A stretch of DNA of 64,000 nucleotides from Muricoccus harenae (GTDB lineage: Bacteria; Pseudomonadota; Alphaproteobacteria; Acetobacterales; Acetobacteraceae). Below are positions 26,087 through 36,726 of the stretch, piece after piece; position 1 is the first letter of the stretch, and every line of letters starts with the position of its first letter. The DNA is taken from contig NZ_WWDL01000003.1 of the NCBI RefSeq assembly GCF_009848505.1, positions 62,001 to 126,000 of the forward strand, read 5' to 3'. Both the position numbers and the translations under genes were made by a program. Below the pieces are notes generated by a model. It ran no database searches. It was not told the DNA's origin and saw only the letters and a program-made list of their open reading frames with translations.

Positions 26087-27739
26087 ATGCAACTCGATCC
26101 CGTCGAATACGCGATTCTCAGCCAGTCCGTGATTGCGGCGGCGCGCGAAATGGGCGTGAAGCTCGTCCGCTCCGCCTATTCCACCATCCTGCGCGAGGCA
26201 CGGGACGGCTCGGCGGCGCTGCTGGATGCGCGGGGCGGCACGGTGGCGCAGGCGGAGCTGATCCCGATGCAGCTCGGCAGCATTGGGCGGGTGTTCCAGC
26301 CCTGCGCCGCGATGTTCCCGCCGGAGACGCTGGAGGAAGGGGACTTCCTCGTCATCAACGACCCGTATTCGGGCGGGCAGCATCTGCAGGATGTGTTTTT
26401 CTTCCACCCGATCTTCCATGAGGGAGAGGTGATTGGCTTCGGTGCCTCCGTCGCGCATCACCTGGATATCGGCGGCGGCAGCCCGGGGCTGAATGCCGGG
26501 GCACGGGACCTTTATGCGGAAGGGCTGATCATCCCGCCGATGAAGGTGAACATGGCGAGGGACTGGCACGGCGGCGGCTTCGAGCGGCTGCTGCGCGCCA
26601 ATGTGCGCGTGCCGCAGCAGACCATGGGCGATTTCGACGCGCAGATCGCGGCCAACAACATCGGCGTGCTGCGCATCCAGGAGCTGGCGCGGCGCTATGG
26701 CGTCGAGAAGGTGCGCGCCACCATGGCGGGGCTGCAGGATTATTCCGAGCGGCGAATGCGCGCGGCAATCGCCGAGGTGCCGGACGGCACCTATTGGGGC
26801 GAGGCGATGCTGGATGATGACGGGATGGGCAGCGGGCCGCTGCCGGTGCGCGCGGCCGTCACCGTCTCGGGCGATTCCATCACGGTGGATTTCGAGGGCA
26901 CGGCGCCGCAGGTGGGGAGCAACCTGAATGCGCCCTTCGCCTCCGTGATCTCCGCGACCGTCTCCTGCCTGAAGGCGGCGCTGACCAGCCCTGACATTCC
27001 CTTCAACGACGGCGCGCTGCGGCCGATCGCAGTGAAGGCGCCGAAGGGCACGCTGCTGAACCCGAACCATCCGGCGCCGGTACGGGCGCGGATGATTTCG
27101 GTTTCGCGCGCCTGGAACGCGGTAATGCAGGCAATCTCCCAGGCTGTGCCGGAGAAGGTGATCGCGCAGGGCTATGACACCACCACGGCCTTCTGCCTCT
27201 CCTGGCTCGGGCCGGCGGGATGGTCCGTCTATCTGGAGGTGTATGGCGGCGGCTATGGCGCGGGCATCGGGAATGATGGTTGCGACGCGGTGGATAACCC
27301 GCTCTCCAACTGCTCCAACACGCCGGTTGAGGCGATGGACCAGGATTTCAGCTTCTTCCGCGTGGTGGATTACGCGCTGCGCCCGGATAGCTGCGGCATC
27401 GGCGCGCGGCGCGGCGGGGCGGGATTCAGTCGGAGCTACAGGATCCTCGTGGATGGGCCGATCGTGTCGCATTACAGCGACCGCTTCACCGGGCGCTCCT
27501 CGGGCATCTTCGGGGGTGGGCCAGGCGCCAGCGGAAGCTGCCAGGTGCTTCGTGACGGCGAGGTGATCAACCTGCGCAGCAAGGATGCCTTCAACCTGAA
27601 GGCGGGCGATCTGATCACGATCAATCTGGGTGGCGGCGGCGGCTATGGCGTGCCGTCGGAGCGTTCGGCCGCACTTATCGAGCGCGACCTCGAGGATGGG
27701 ATCATCACGAAGGAACTGGCCGAGAACTGGGCGAAGTAG
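26087..27739 (+). CDS. hyuB: Hydantoinase/oxoprolinase subunit B
   Basis: A 550-residue partner of HyuA (MQLDPVEYAILSQSVIAAAREMG). Family features include the VINDPYSGGQHLQDVFFF segment near residue 95, the Gly-rich YGGGYGAG region and the C-terminal ITINLGGGGGYG. It begins 3 bases after hyuA, so the two subunits are made together. The A+B split form is typical of N-methylhydantoinase-like enzymes, whereas eukaryotic 5-oxoprolinase is fused. Confidence 0.93.
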   Translation: MQLDPVEYAILSQSVIAAAREMGVKLVRSAYSTILREARDGSAALLDARGGTVAQAELIPMQLGSIGRVFQPCAAMFPPETLEEGDFLVINDPYSGGQHLQDVFFFHPIFHEGEVIGFGASVAHHLDIGGGSPGLNAGARDLYAEGLIIPPMKVNMARDWHGGGFERLLRANVRVPQQTMGDFDAQIAANNIGVLRIQELARRYGVEKVRATMAGLQDYSERRMRAAIAEVPDGTYWGEAMLDDDGMGSGPLPVRAAVTVSGDSITVDFEGTAPQVGSNLNAPFASVISATVSCLKAALTSPDIPFNDGALRPIAVKAPKGTLLNPNHPAPVRARMISVSRAWNAVMQAISQAVPEKVIAQGYDTTTAFCLSWLGPAGWSVYLEVYGGGYGAGIGNDGCDAVDNPLSNCSNTPVEAMDQDFSFFRVVDYALRPDSCGIGARRGGAGFSRSYRILVDGPIVSHYSDRFTGRSSGIFGGGPGASGSCQVLRDGEVINLRSKDAFNLKAGDLITINLGGGGGYGVPSERSAALIERDLEDGIITKELAENWAK

Positions 27740-27767
27740 CCCGCGTCACAACCCGAACAGGCGAGGC

Positions 27768-29360
27768 ATGAGCATGAACCGCAGAGAGTTCCTCCAGGCG
27801 AGCGCGGCGGGTGCCGCGGCCGTCGCGGCGCCTTCGATCACCCGGGCGCAGGGCGCGCGGGTGTTCAAGTTCAAGCCGAATGCCGATGCCACCATCCTGG
27901 ACCCGGTGTTCAGCACCGCCTTCTCCACGCGTTACCTGGCGCTGATGAGCTACGACACGCTCTACGGGCTGGATGACGCGCTGAACCCGCATCCGCAGAT
28001 GGTGGCGGGGCATGTGGTGGAGAATGACGGGAAGCTCTGGCGCCTGACGCTGCGGGACGGGCTGCGCTTCCATGACGGCGAGCCGGTGCTGGCGAAGGAT
28101 GTGGTCGCCAGCATCAGGCGCTGGGGCCGGGTGGATGTGATGGGCCAGCTCCTGATGGCCGTGACGGACGATCTTTCGGCCACCTCGGACAAGGAGGTGG
28201 TGTTCCGCCTCAAGCGCCCCTTCCCGCTTCTGCCGAATGCCCTGGGCAAGAGCACGAGCTACATTCCCGTCATCATGCCCGAGCGGCTGATCGCGGCCGA
28301 TCCCACCAAGCAGGTGACGGAGGTGGTGGGCAGCGGTCCGTTCCGCTATCTGGCGAATGAGCGGGTGAATGGGGCGCGCTCGGTCTGGGAGCGCTTCGCG
28401 GGCTATGTGCCGCGGCCGGATGGGGTGCCGCAATTCACTTCCGGGCCGAAGCATGTGCATCTGGACCGGGTGGAATGGACGATCATCCCGGATGCGCCCA
28501 CCGCCGCGGCGGCGGTGATGAGCGGCGAGATCGACTGGTACGAAGATGTGCTGCTGGACCTGGTGCCAGTTCTGCGGCGGGATCGAAACGTGGTGCTGGG
28601 CAGCTACAACCCGGCCGGCAATATGGGCATCCTGCGGTTGAACCACCTGCAGCCGCCCTTCGACAATCCGGCAATCCGCCGCGCGCTGCTCGGCGCAATC
28701 GACCAGTCCGAGATCATGACCGCCGTGGCGGGCACGGACAAGTCGCTGTGGGATACCGGGGTGGGCGTGTTCTGTCCCGACTCGCCGATGGCCTCCGATG
28801 CCGGGATGGCCGCGCTGAACGGCCCGCGGGACTATGCGAAAGCGAAGCGGGACCTCGCGGCGGCGGGCTACAAGGGCGAGAAGATCGGCTTTCTCAGCGC
28901 CTCCAACTTCTACACCATGAGCCAGCAGGTGGATGTGGCGGCGGACCATATGCGCCGCGCGGGGATGAACGTGGACGTTATCCCGGTGGATTTCGGCGTG
29001 TGGCTGCAACGCCGCGCCAGCCGTGCGCCGCTGGACCAGGGCGGGTGGAGCTGCACCACGACGCTGCTGCCGGGATTGGACCTGTGGGATCCGACCTCGC
29101 ATCTGGCGTTGCGCGGCAACGGGCTGAACGCTTGGCCGGGCTGGCCGACGAGCCCCCAGTTGGAGAGCCTGCGCGACCAGTGGGTGGACGCATCCGACGT
29201 GCCGGCGCGGAAGGCCCTCGCGCGGCGCATCCAGGAGCAGGCCTTCCAGGACGTGGCCTATGTGCCCACTGGCCGCTGGCGGGATCTCACGGCCTATCGG
29301 CGCAACGTCACGGGCATGCTCTCGGGGATGCCGTTGTTCTACAACCTGAAGAAGGGCTGA
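27768..29360 (+). CDS. Peptide/nickel-type ABC transporter substrate-binding protein
   Basis: A 530-residue periplasmic receptor of the DppA/OppA class (SBP_bac_5). The N-terminus MSMNRREFLQASAAGAAAVAAPSITRAQG has a twin-arginine-like RREFLQ motif and an AxA-type cleavage site. The mature protein follows the class pattern, e.g. TLRDGLRFHDGEPVLAKDVVASIRRW near residue 95. It is the third gene of the hyuAB operon, 28 bases after hyuB, and is followed by a strong terminator, so the permease and ATPase must be elsewhere. It probably captures the hydantoinase substrate or a related amide (inference). Confidence 0.92.
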   Translation: MSMNRREFLQASAAGAAAVAAPSITRAQGARVFKFKPNADATILDPVFSTAFSTRYLALMSYDTLYGLDDALNPHPQMVAGHVVENDGKLWRLTLRDGLRFHDGEPVLAKDVVASIRRWGRVDVMGQLLMAVTDDLSATSDKEVVFRLKRPFPLLPNALGKSTSYIPVIMPERLIAADPTKQVTEVVGSGPFRYLANERVNGARSVWERFAGYVPRPDGVPQFTSGPKHVHLDRVEWTIIPDAPTAAAAVMSGEIDWYEDVLLDLVPVLRRDRNVVLGSYNPAGNMGILRLNHLQPPFDNPAIRRALLGAIDQSEIMTAVAGTDKSLWDTGVGVFCPDSPMASDAGMAALNGPRDYAKAKRDLAAAGYKGEKIGFLSASNFYTMSQQVDVAADHMRRAGMNVDVIPVDFGVWLQRRASRAPLDQGGWSCTTTLLPGLDLWDPTSHLALRGNGLNAWPGWPTSPQLESLRDQWVDASDVPARKALARRIQEQAFQDVAYVPTGRWRDLTAYRRNVTGMLSGMPLFYNLKKG

Positions 29361-29371
29361 CGCCCGAATGG

Positions 29372-29411
29372 AAAGGGGCGCGGATGCCGGGTGGCATCCG
29401 CGCCCCTTTTT
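29372..29411. terminator. Rho-independent terminator of the hyuAB operon
   Basis: A perfect 17-bp stem (AAAGGGGCGCGGATGCC and its complement) with a 4-base loop ends in five T residues. The A-run on the left arm makes it work on the minus strand too, where it closes degP. Confidence 0.9.
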
Positions 29412-29451
29412 CATGTCCGGCGCCCCGAGCCGGGGCGCCGGAAAGCGGCCG

Positions 29452-30993
<1,542 letters not shown>

Positions 30994-31224
30994 TGGCGGT
31001 TTCCCTTCGGGCTTCAAGTGACAGGCTTCATACGGAACGGGGCGCGGGCCTGGGGCCCCAGGCTCGGACCGGAAGCGTCGGATGCGCAGATTGGACCATT
31101 CCGCCCGGCGCGAAAGGGTCTGCCTGTTACAAAGGGCGACAGGGGTCATCACGGGTGGGTGCGAATGTAGCAACTGCCCGCCCCCGGATTGCCGGGAACG
31201 GGCCGCTGGAAGGCGCCGGACGGA

Positions 31225-32100
31225 TCAGGGCGTGACCGTCGGAAGCTCGCGGAAGTAGCGGAAGAACTCGCTGTCCGGCGAGAGGAGGAGTCGGCTATCG
31301 CCGCCCTCGGAGAAGGCCTCGCGATAGGCCTGCATGCTGCGCCAGAACCGGAAGAAATCCGGATCCTTCTCGAAGGCCGCCGCGGAGATGGCGATGGCCT
31401 CCTGCTCGCCCTGGCCGCGCAGGATGTCGGCGTTGGAGGTGGCCTCGGCGAGGAGCACGGTCCGGTCGCGGTCGGCGGCGGCGCGGATGCGGGCCCCCTG
31501 CTCGGCACCCTCGGCGCGGGCCTCGCGGGCCACGCGCTCACGCTCGGACTGCATCCGCGAGAGCACCGCCTGGGTGTTCTCCTCCGGCAGGTCGGCGCGG
31601 CGGATGCGGACATCCTCCACATCGACGCCGAAGCGCTTGGCCTCCCGATTCACCTGGTCCCGGATCTCGTTCATGATCCGCAGGCGGTCGACGGACAGCA
31701 CGTTGAGCAGCGCCTCGTTGCCGAGCACGCGGCGCAGGGCGGAGGAGACGATCGAGGCAAGGCGGCCCCGGATGCCATTCTCGGCCACGCCCGCGGTCTG
31801 GAAGTAGAGCAGCGGATCGGTGATGCGGTAGCGGGTGAAGCTGTCCACGATCAGCCGGCGCTGGTCGCCCAGGATGACCTCCTCGCCCGACGCCTCGAAA
31901 TCAAGGAGGCGGCGGTCCAGGGCGATGACGCTCTGGATGAAGGGGATCTTCGCGTGGAGCCCGGGCTCGCGGATGACGCGGATCGGCTGGCCGAACTGCG
32001 TGATCAGCACCTGCTGCGTCTGCTGCACGGTGAAAAGCGAGGACGCGGCCGTGACGAGCAGGACCGCCACCGCGATGGCGGCAATGGTGAGGCGGTTCAT
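31225..32100 (-). CDS. hflC: HflC, protease FtsH modulator
   Basis: A 291-residue SPFH/Band-7 protein with one N-terminal membrane segment (about residues 5-25) and the bulk in the periplasm. With HflK it forms the cage that regulates FtsH. The SPFH domain (VQQTQQVLITQFGQPIRV...) is followed by a long Glu/Arg/Ala-rich helical region with an REARAEGAEQGARIRAAADR stretch. It overlaps the end of hflK by 4 bases (ATGA), so the two are co-translated. Confidence 0.95.
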   Translation of the reverse strand: MNRLTIAAIAVAVLLVTAASSLFTVQQTQQVLITQFGQPIRVIREPGLHAKIPFIQSVIALDRRLLDFEASGEEVILGDQRRLIVDSFTRYRITDPLLYFQTAGVAENGIRGRLASIVSSALRRVLGNEALLNVLSVDRLRIMNEIRDQVNREAKRFGVDVEDVRIRRADLPEENTQAVLSRMQSERERVAREARAEGAEQGARIRAAADRDRTVLLAEATSNADILRGQGEQEAIAISAAAFEKDPDFFRFWRSMQAYREAFSEGGDSRLLLSPDSEFFRYFRELPTVTP

Positions 32101-33311
32101 CGGGCGATCCCCTGCGCAGGACGCGGCGGCTGGGTGACGGCGGCGCCGGCGGCCGGCGGCACGGGATTACGGGCGGGCTGCTGCTGTTGTTGCGGCTGCT
32201 GCGCCCGGCCGGAGTCGAGGTTCAACAGGGGCACGAGGCCCTGCAGCCGGTCATCCACAATGATCTTCGGGTTGCGGCGGAGGATTTCCTCCATCGTTTC
32301 CAGATAGATGCGGCGCATCGTGACGTCCTTGGCCACCTGGTAGGAGGAAAGGACGGAGATGAAGCGCTGCGCCTCGCCTTTTGCGCGGGCGATCTGGCTG
32401 TCCCTCTGGCCCTGGGCTTCTTGCACCATCCGCTCGGCCTCGCCGCGTGCGCGCGGGATGATGTCGTTGCGGTAGGATTCGGCCTCGTTGCGGGCGCGCT
32501 CGCGGTCCGCATTGGCGCGCTGGACGTCGCGGAAGGCCTCGATGACGGCGTTCGGCGGATCCACCTTCTGCAGCTGGACCTGGGTGATCTCCACGCCCGC
32601 CTTGTACTGGTCGAGGATCGCCTGGGTGCCGAGGCGGACTGCCTGCTCGATCTGCGCGCGCGCTTCGGTGAGGGCGGGCTGGATCGCGGTGCGGCCGATC
32701 ACCTCGCGCATCATGCTCTCGGCGGCGGACTTCACGGTAACCTCCGGGTTACGCGTGTTGAACAGGTATTCGCCGGCATCGCGAATGCGCCAGAACACGG
32801 CGAAGTCGATGTCGATGATGTTCTCGTCGCCGGTCAGCATCATGCTTTCCTCCAGCACGTCGCGGCTGGGGGTGGGGCGCTGCTGGATGGCGCCCGAATC
32901 GACGGCGCTGCGGAAGCCGACATCAACGCGGTTGATGCGGGTGACGCGCGGCGTCGTCACGCTCTCGACCGGCCAGGGGATGCGGTAGTTCAGGCCGGGG
33001 GGCGTGGTGCGCTCGAAGGCGCCGAAGCGCATGACCACGCCCTGCTCGTCCGGCTGCACGCGGTAGAAGCCCGAGGCGCCCCAGGCGGCGATGGCGAGGA
33101 CGGCCAGGATGGCGATCCCCTTGCCGCTGCCGCCGCGCGGAAGGAAGCGGCGCACGGCGTCCTGCGCTTGGCGAATTGCATCTTCGATATCGGGGCCACG
33201 GCCACCGCCGCCGCCTCCACCGGGCGGCGGCACGCCCCAGGGGCCCTGCGGACGGTTATTGCCGCCGGGCGATCCCCAAGGGCTCGGTCCGCCGCTGTTG
33301 TTCCACGGCAT
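32097..33311 (-). CDS. hflK: HflK, protease FtsH modulator
   Basis: A 404-residue partner of HflC. The N-terminal 45 residues are Gly/Pro/Asn-rich and cytoplasmic, followed by a membrane segment at about 62-80, then the SPFH domain (RVQPDEQGVVMRFGAFERTTPPGLNYRIPWP). The C-terminal tail is Gln- and Pro-rich with a Q5 run. The ATG at 33311 is preceded by GGGGAGAG; an upstream in-frame start would add an unconserved 38-residue leader. It is divergent from mrp with a 151-base gap. Confidence 0.94.
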   Translation of the reverse strand: MPWNNSGGPSPWGSPGGNNRPQGPWGVPPPGGGGGGGRGPDIEDAIRQAQDAVRRFLPRGGSGKGIAILAVLAIAAWGASGFYRVQPDEQGVVMRFGAFERTTPPGLNYRIPWPVESVTTPRVTRINRVDVGFRSAVDSGAIQQRPTPSRDVLEESMMLTGDENIIDIDFAVFWRIRDAGEYLFNTRNPEVTVKSAAESMMREVIGRTAIQPALTEARAQIEQAVRLGTQAILDQYKAGVEITQVQLQKVDPPNAVIEAFRDVQRANADRERARNEAESYRNDIIPRARGEAERMVQEAQGQRDSQIARAKGEAQRFISVLSSYQVAKDVTMRRIYLETMEEILRRNPKIIVDDRLQGLVPLLNLDSGRAQQPQQQQQPARNPVPPAAGAAVTQPPRPAQGIAR

Positions 33312-33462
33312 GGGCCGTTCACTCTCCCCTAATAAAGGCGCGGCCCCGCCCGCTTGCGCGGGGTGGGGGCCACCCATATGGCGTTCGCAGCCCTCTTCCC
33401 CTTGAAGAGGGAAAAGGCCGGGCACGTGCCCATGTTGGCCGAGTGGCAGGGGTTTTCAAGCG

Positions 33463-34593
33463 ATGGTGAGCGGTCTGGAGGCGTCGGTGCGCGATGCGCT
33501 GGCGAGGTTGCGTGATCCTGGCACGGGTCGCGACCTTGTGTCGGCGGGAATGTTGGGCGGTGTCACGGTGCGGGACGGGATGGTCCAGGTGGAGATCGCG
33601 GTGCCTCGCGAGCGGGCCCGGGAGATGGAGCCGCTGCGCGCTCAGGCCGAGGCTGCGGCGCGCGCGGTGCCCGGCGTGATCTCGGCCACGGCCGTGCTGA
33701 CGGCGCATCGGGCGGCACCTCCGGGCCCGGCGGCGGGGGGCGCACCCCCCCCTTCCCCGGGCGGCCATGCGCAGGGGGAGCGGCCGCGTGCCGCGATGCT
33801 GTTGCAGGAGGTGGGGGCGGTGATCGCCGTGGCCTCCGGCAAGGGAGGCGTGGGCAAGTCCACCACCGCGGTGAACCTGGCGGTGGCGCTGGCGCAGAAG
33901 GGGCTGCGTGTGGGGCTGCTGGATGCCGATGTGTACGGCCCTTCCCTACCGCAGATGCTCGGTACGCATGAGAAGCCGCAGGCGCAGAATAATCGGATCA
34001 TCCCGATCTCACGCTGGGGGCTGAAGGCGATGTCGATCGGCTTCCTGGTGGACCAGGAGACGCCGATGGTCTGGCGCGGGCCGATGGTAATGGGCGCGCT
34101 GGAGCAGATGATGTCCCAGGTGGAATGGGGCGCGCTGGACGTGATGGTGGTGGACATGCCGCCGGGCACCGGGGACACGCAGCTGACCATGTCGCAGCGC
34201 GTGGCGCTGCGCGGGGCGGTTATCGTCTCCACGCCGCAGGACGTGGCGCTGCTGGATGCGCGGCGCGGCATCCGCATGTTCGAGAAGGTGAATGTGCCAG
34301 TGCTCGGGCTGGTGGAGAACATGAGCTACTTCTGCTGCCCGAACTGCAACCACCGCACCGAGGTGTTCGGCCATGGCGGCGCGAAGGCCGAGGCGGCGCG
34401 GCTGGGAGTGGAGTTCCTGGGCGAGCTGCCGCTGACGCTGGCGATCCGCGAGCATTCCGATGCGGGGCGGCCGGTGGTGCTGGCGGCGCCGGACTCAGGC
34501 GAGGCGGCGGCCTACCGGGCGATCGCGGACCGGGTCTGGGAGAAGGCGAGTGGGCAGGCCACGGCGGGCGGGCCGCGGATCGTGGTGGAGTGA
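33463..34593 (+). CDS. mrp: Mrp/NBP35 family Fe-S cluster carrier ATPase
   Basis: A 376-residue P-loop ATPase that carries iron-sulfur clusters to target proteins. An N-terminal MIP18-like (DUF59) domain covers about 1-85, then a Pro/Ala/Gly linker, then the deviant Walker A GKGGVGKST from residue 126. Further on is VVDMPPGTGDTQLT, and the cluster-binding motif CCPNC is at residues 291-295, so all functional elements are intact. It is a single gene ending in a stem-loop, divergent from hflK. Confidence 0.94.
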   Translation: MVSGLEASVRDALARLRDPGTGRDLVSAGMLGGVTVRDGMVQVEIAVPRERAREMEPLRAQAEAAARAVPGVISATAVLTAHRAAPPGPAAGGAPPPSPGGHAQGERPRAAMLLQEVGAVIAVASGKGGVGKSTTAVNLAVALAQKGLRVGLLDADVYGPSLPQMLGTHEKPQAQNNRIIPISRWGLKAMSIGFLVDQETPMVWRGPMVMGALEQMMSQVEWGALDVMVVDMPPGTGDTQLTMSQRVALRGAVIVSTPQDVALLDARRGIRMFEKVNVPVLGLVENMSYFCCPNCNHRTEVFGHGGAKAEAARLGVEFLGELPLTLAIREHSDAGRPVVLAAPDSGEAAAYRAIADRVWEKASGQATAGGPRIVVE

Positions 34594-34600
34594 GGGAATG

Positions 34601-34621
34601 GGCCGGGGGATGACCCCGGCC
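34601..34621. terminator. Stem-loop between mrp and the ribokinase gene
   Basis: GGCCGGGG and CCCCGGCC form an 8-bp perfect stem with a GATGA loop, between convergent stops at 34593 and 34626. A pyrimidine-rich TTCATCATTTC follows on the plus strand. Confidence 0.55.
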
Positions 34622-34625
34622 TTCA

Positions 34626-35504
34626 TCATTTCAGCAGCGCATCCGTCTCGGCGGCCGACGGCATCGAATCCGCCGCCCCCGGGTGCGATACGGCGATGGA
34701 CGCGGCAGCGGCCGCGCGGCGCATGGCGGCGTCCAGCGGGGCGCCGCGCGACAGGGCGGCGGCCAGTACGCCGCACCAGCAATCCCCGGCGCCGGTGGTG
34801 TCGGCCACCCGGGCCGGGATGGCCTCGACGCGCCATTGGGCGCTGCCGGTAGCCGCCTCGGCGCCGCGCTCCCCGAGTGTGACGGCGACGGCGATGCCCA
34901 AGGCCGCGTGCAGGGCCCCGGCCGTGGCGGCGCAGCCGAGGCGGGCAGCGAGCCAGGCGGCCTCGTGCTCATTCGTGATCAGCAGGTGCAGGGCGCGCAA
35001 CACCTCCGGCTCCATTGGACCGGCGGGGGCGAGGTTGAGGATGGGGCGGGCCCCCTCGCCCCGGGCACGGCGGATGAGGGCCGCGATCTCGCCGGGCGGC
35101 GTTTCCATCTGCATCAGCAGGATGGTGCCGGGCGCCAGGGGCGGCACCTGGGCAGCGCGGGCCAGGGCATTGGCGCCGGGGGAGACGGCGATCTGGTTGC
35201 GGCCCTCCGCATCCACGCAGATGCAGGCTGCGCCGGTGGGCGCTTCGGTTTCGAGCACGGCGGAGAGGTCGACCCCGGCGTTGCGCAGGGCAGAGAGGGC
35301 GATGGCGGCCATGGGGTCGCGGCCAACGGCGCCGATGAAGCGCACCGGGGCGCCGTCCCGCGCAGCGGCGACGGCCTGGTTGGCGCCCTTGCCCCCCGGC
35401 ACGGCGCGCCAGGCACCGCCGAGCACAGTGTGGCCGGGGGCGGGAAGCTCGGGCACGGGGAAGGTCAGGTCGGCATTGACGGAGCCAAAGACGGTGACGG
35501 TCAT
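34626..35504 (-). CDS. Ribokinase-type carbohydrate kinase (PfkB family)
   Basis: A 292-residue sugar kinase. The N-terminal signature VFGSVNADLTFPVPELPAPGHTV with GGKGANQAVAAARDG, and the C-terminal DTTGAGDCWCGVLAAAL holding the anion hole and catalytic Asp, place it with ribokinases. It probably phosphorylates ribose or a related pentose or nucleoside sugar. The start at 35504 is chosen because the beta-strand MTVTVFGS begins there. It lies on the same strand as an SDR gene 63 bases upstream; no ribose transporter is present. Confidence 0.88.
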   Translation of the reverse strand: MTVTVFGSVNADLTFPVPELPAPGHTVLGGAWRAVPGGKGANQAVAAARDGAPVRFIGAVGRDPMAAIALSALRNAGVDLSAVLETEAPTGAACICVDAEGRNQIAVSPGANALARAAQVPPLAPGTILLMQMETPPGEIAALIRRARGEGARPILNLAPAGPMEPEVLRALHLLITNEHEAAWLAARLGCAATAGALHAALGIAVAVTLGERGAEAATGSAQWRVEAIPARVADTTGAGDCWCGVLAAALSRGAPLDAAMRRAAAAASIAVSHPGAADSMPSAAETDALLK

Positions 35505-35567
35505 GCCCGCTGCATTCGGGTGGGGCGGCTCCGGTGGCAAGGGGCCCTTCCCTCCATGGCCGGCCGG

Positions 35568-36329
35568 TTAGGCCTGCTTCGGCTGTCCGTTGGAGGCCAT
35601 CAGCCCGCCATCTACCGGCAAGTTCACGCCGTTGACGAAACGGGCATCGTTGCTGGCGAGGAAGGCGATGACGTCGGCGACCTCCGCCGGCTCCGCGCCG
35701 CGCCCGAGGGGGATGCGGTCGGCGAAGCGCGCCATCAGTGCCTTGTCGGCCTTCATGTCCCTGGTGAGGTCGGTGAAGGTGAGCGAGGGGTTCACGGCGT
35801 TCACCCGCACGCCCTGCGGGCCCAGCTCCAGCGCCAGGGAGCGGGTGAGGTTGGACACGGCGCCCTTGGCGGCGTTGTAGAAGCTCATGTTCCAGTCGCC
35901 ACCGAGGCCGGAGACGGAGGAGACGTTGACGATGGAGCCCTTGCTCTCCAGCAGGTGCGGCAGGGCGGCGCGGGTGCAGAAGAGCACGCCGTCCACATCC
36001 GTCGCCATCACGGCGCGCCAATCCTCGATCGAGGCTTCCAGGAAGGCGCCTGTGGGGGCGGCGCCGGCATTGTTCACGAGGATGTCGATTTGGCCGAAGC
36101 GGGTGATGGTGTCGGCCACCATCATTTCCACCGCCGCCTGTTCGGAGACATCGGCGATGGAGACCAGGGTGCGGTCCTGCGGCAGGTTGGCAGCGACGCG
36201 GACGAGCTTCCGCTCGGTGCGGCCGACCAGCACCACCGAGGCGCCCTCCCGCGAGAGGCGGCGGGCGGTTGCCTCGCCGATGCCCGAGCCCGCGCCGGTG
36301 ACGATCGCCACCTTCTCCTCGAACCGCAT
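35568..36329 (-). CDS. SDR family oxidoreductase
   Basis: A classical 253-residue short-chain dehydrogenase (MRFEEKVAIVTGAGSGIGEATARRL). The cofactor motif TGAGSGIG is at 11-18, NNAGAAPTG near 87, the catalytic Ser region VNVSSVSGLGG near 140, and an intact YNAAK supplies Tyr and Lys. It ends with FVNGVNLPVDGGLMASNG. It most resembles glucose-1-dehydrogenase or 3-oxoacyl reductase types, and the substrate is not determined. Unlike the SDR at 2012-2758, the active site here is complete. Confidence 0.88.
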   Translation of the reverse strand: MRFEEKVAIVTGAGSGIGEATARRLSREGASVVLVGRTERKLVRVAANLPQDRTLVSIADVSEQAAVEMMVADTITRFGQIDILVNNAGAAPTGAFLEASIEDWRAVMATDVDGVLFCTRAALPHLLESKGSIVNVSSVSGLGGDWNMSFYNAAKGAVSNLTRSLALELGPQGVRVNAVNPSLTFTDLTRDMKADKALMARFADRIPLGRGAEPAEVADVIAFLASNDARFVNGVNLPVDGGLMASNGQPKQA

Positions 36330-36397
36330 GGCCTTGGCCTCCCGATGCCGTGCCCTGACATCCCTGCAACGCGCGGGGGCGGTTCCGGTATCCGGTG

Positions 36398-36703
36398 CTA
36401 GCGCGCGGTGGAGCGGCCGAGGGCGAAGCCGCCCACCAGGGCGCCGAGGATCACGGCCCAGATATCGCCCAGCACGGCGGCGGCGATGGGGAGGATGACC
36501 AGCACCGTCAGCACGATGATGACGACGCCGAGCCAGGAAGGGCCGCCGCCCCAGGCGCGGGTGGCCAAGCCCTGGCGGATCCGGCCCTTGCCGCCCGGGG
36601 GCCGGCGGGGCGGGGCCTTGCGCGGGCCGGCGCCGGCCCGGGCTGGTGCCTTGGCCATGCCGGGCTTGCCGCCCGCTGGCCGAGGGTTCGGGGGCTTGCT
36701 CAT
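36398..36703 (-). CDS. Small membrane protein with basic proline-rich N-terminus
   Basis: A 101-residue protein I do not recognise. Residues 1-50 are strongly basic and Pro/Gly/Ala-rich (MSKPPNPRPAGGKPGMAKAP), likely disordered and cytoplasmic. Two hydrophobic helices follow (about 57-77 and 80-97, the second with Gly spacing GALVGGFALG), ending GRSTAR. It sits 23 bases after thyX on the same strand and may be co-transcribed. The Shine-Dalgarno is weak, and the open frame continues upstream into thyX, so the start is judged from composition. Confidence 0.6.
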   Translation of the reverse strand: MSKPPNPRPAGGKPGMAKAPARAGAGPRKAPPRRPPGGKGRIRQGLATRAWGGGPSWLGVVIIVLTVLVILPIAAAVLGDIWAVILGALVGGFALGRSTAR

Positions 36704-36726
36704 GGGCGCGGCCGGTTGGGCTTGGA

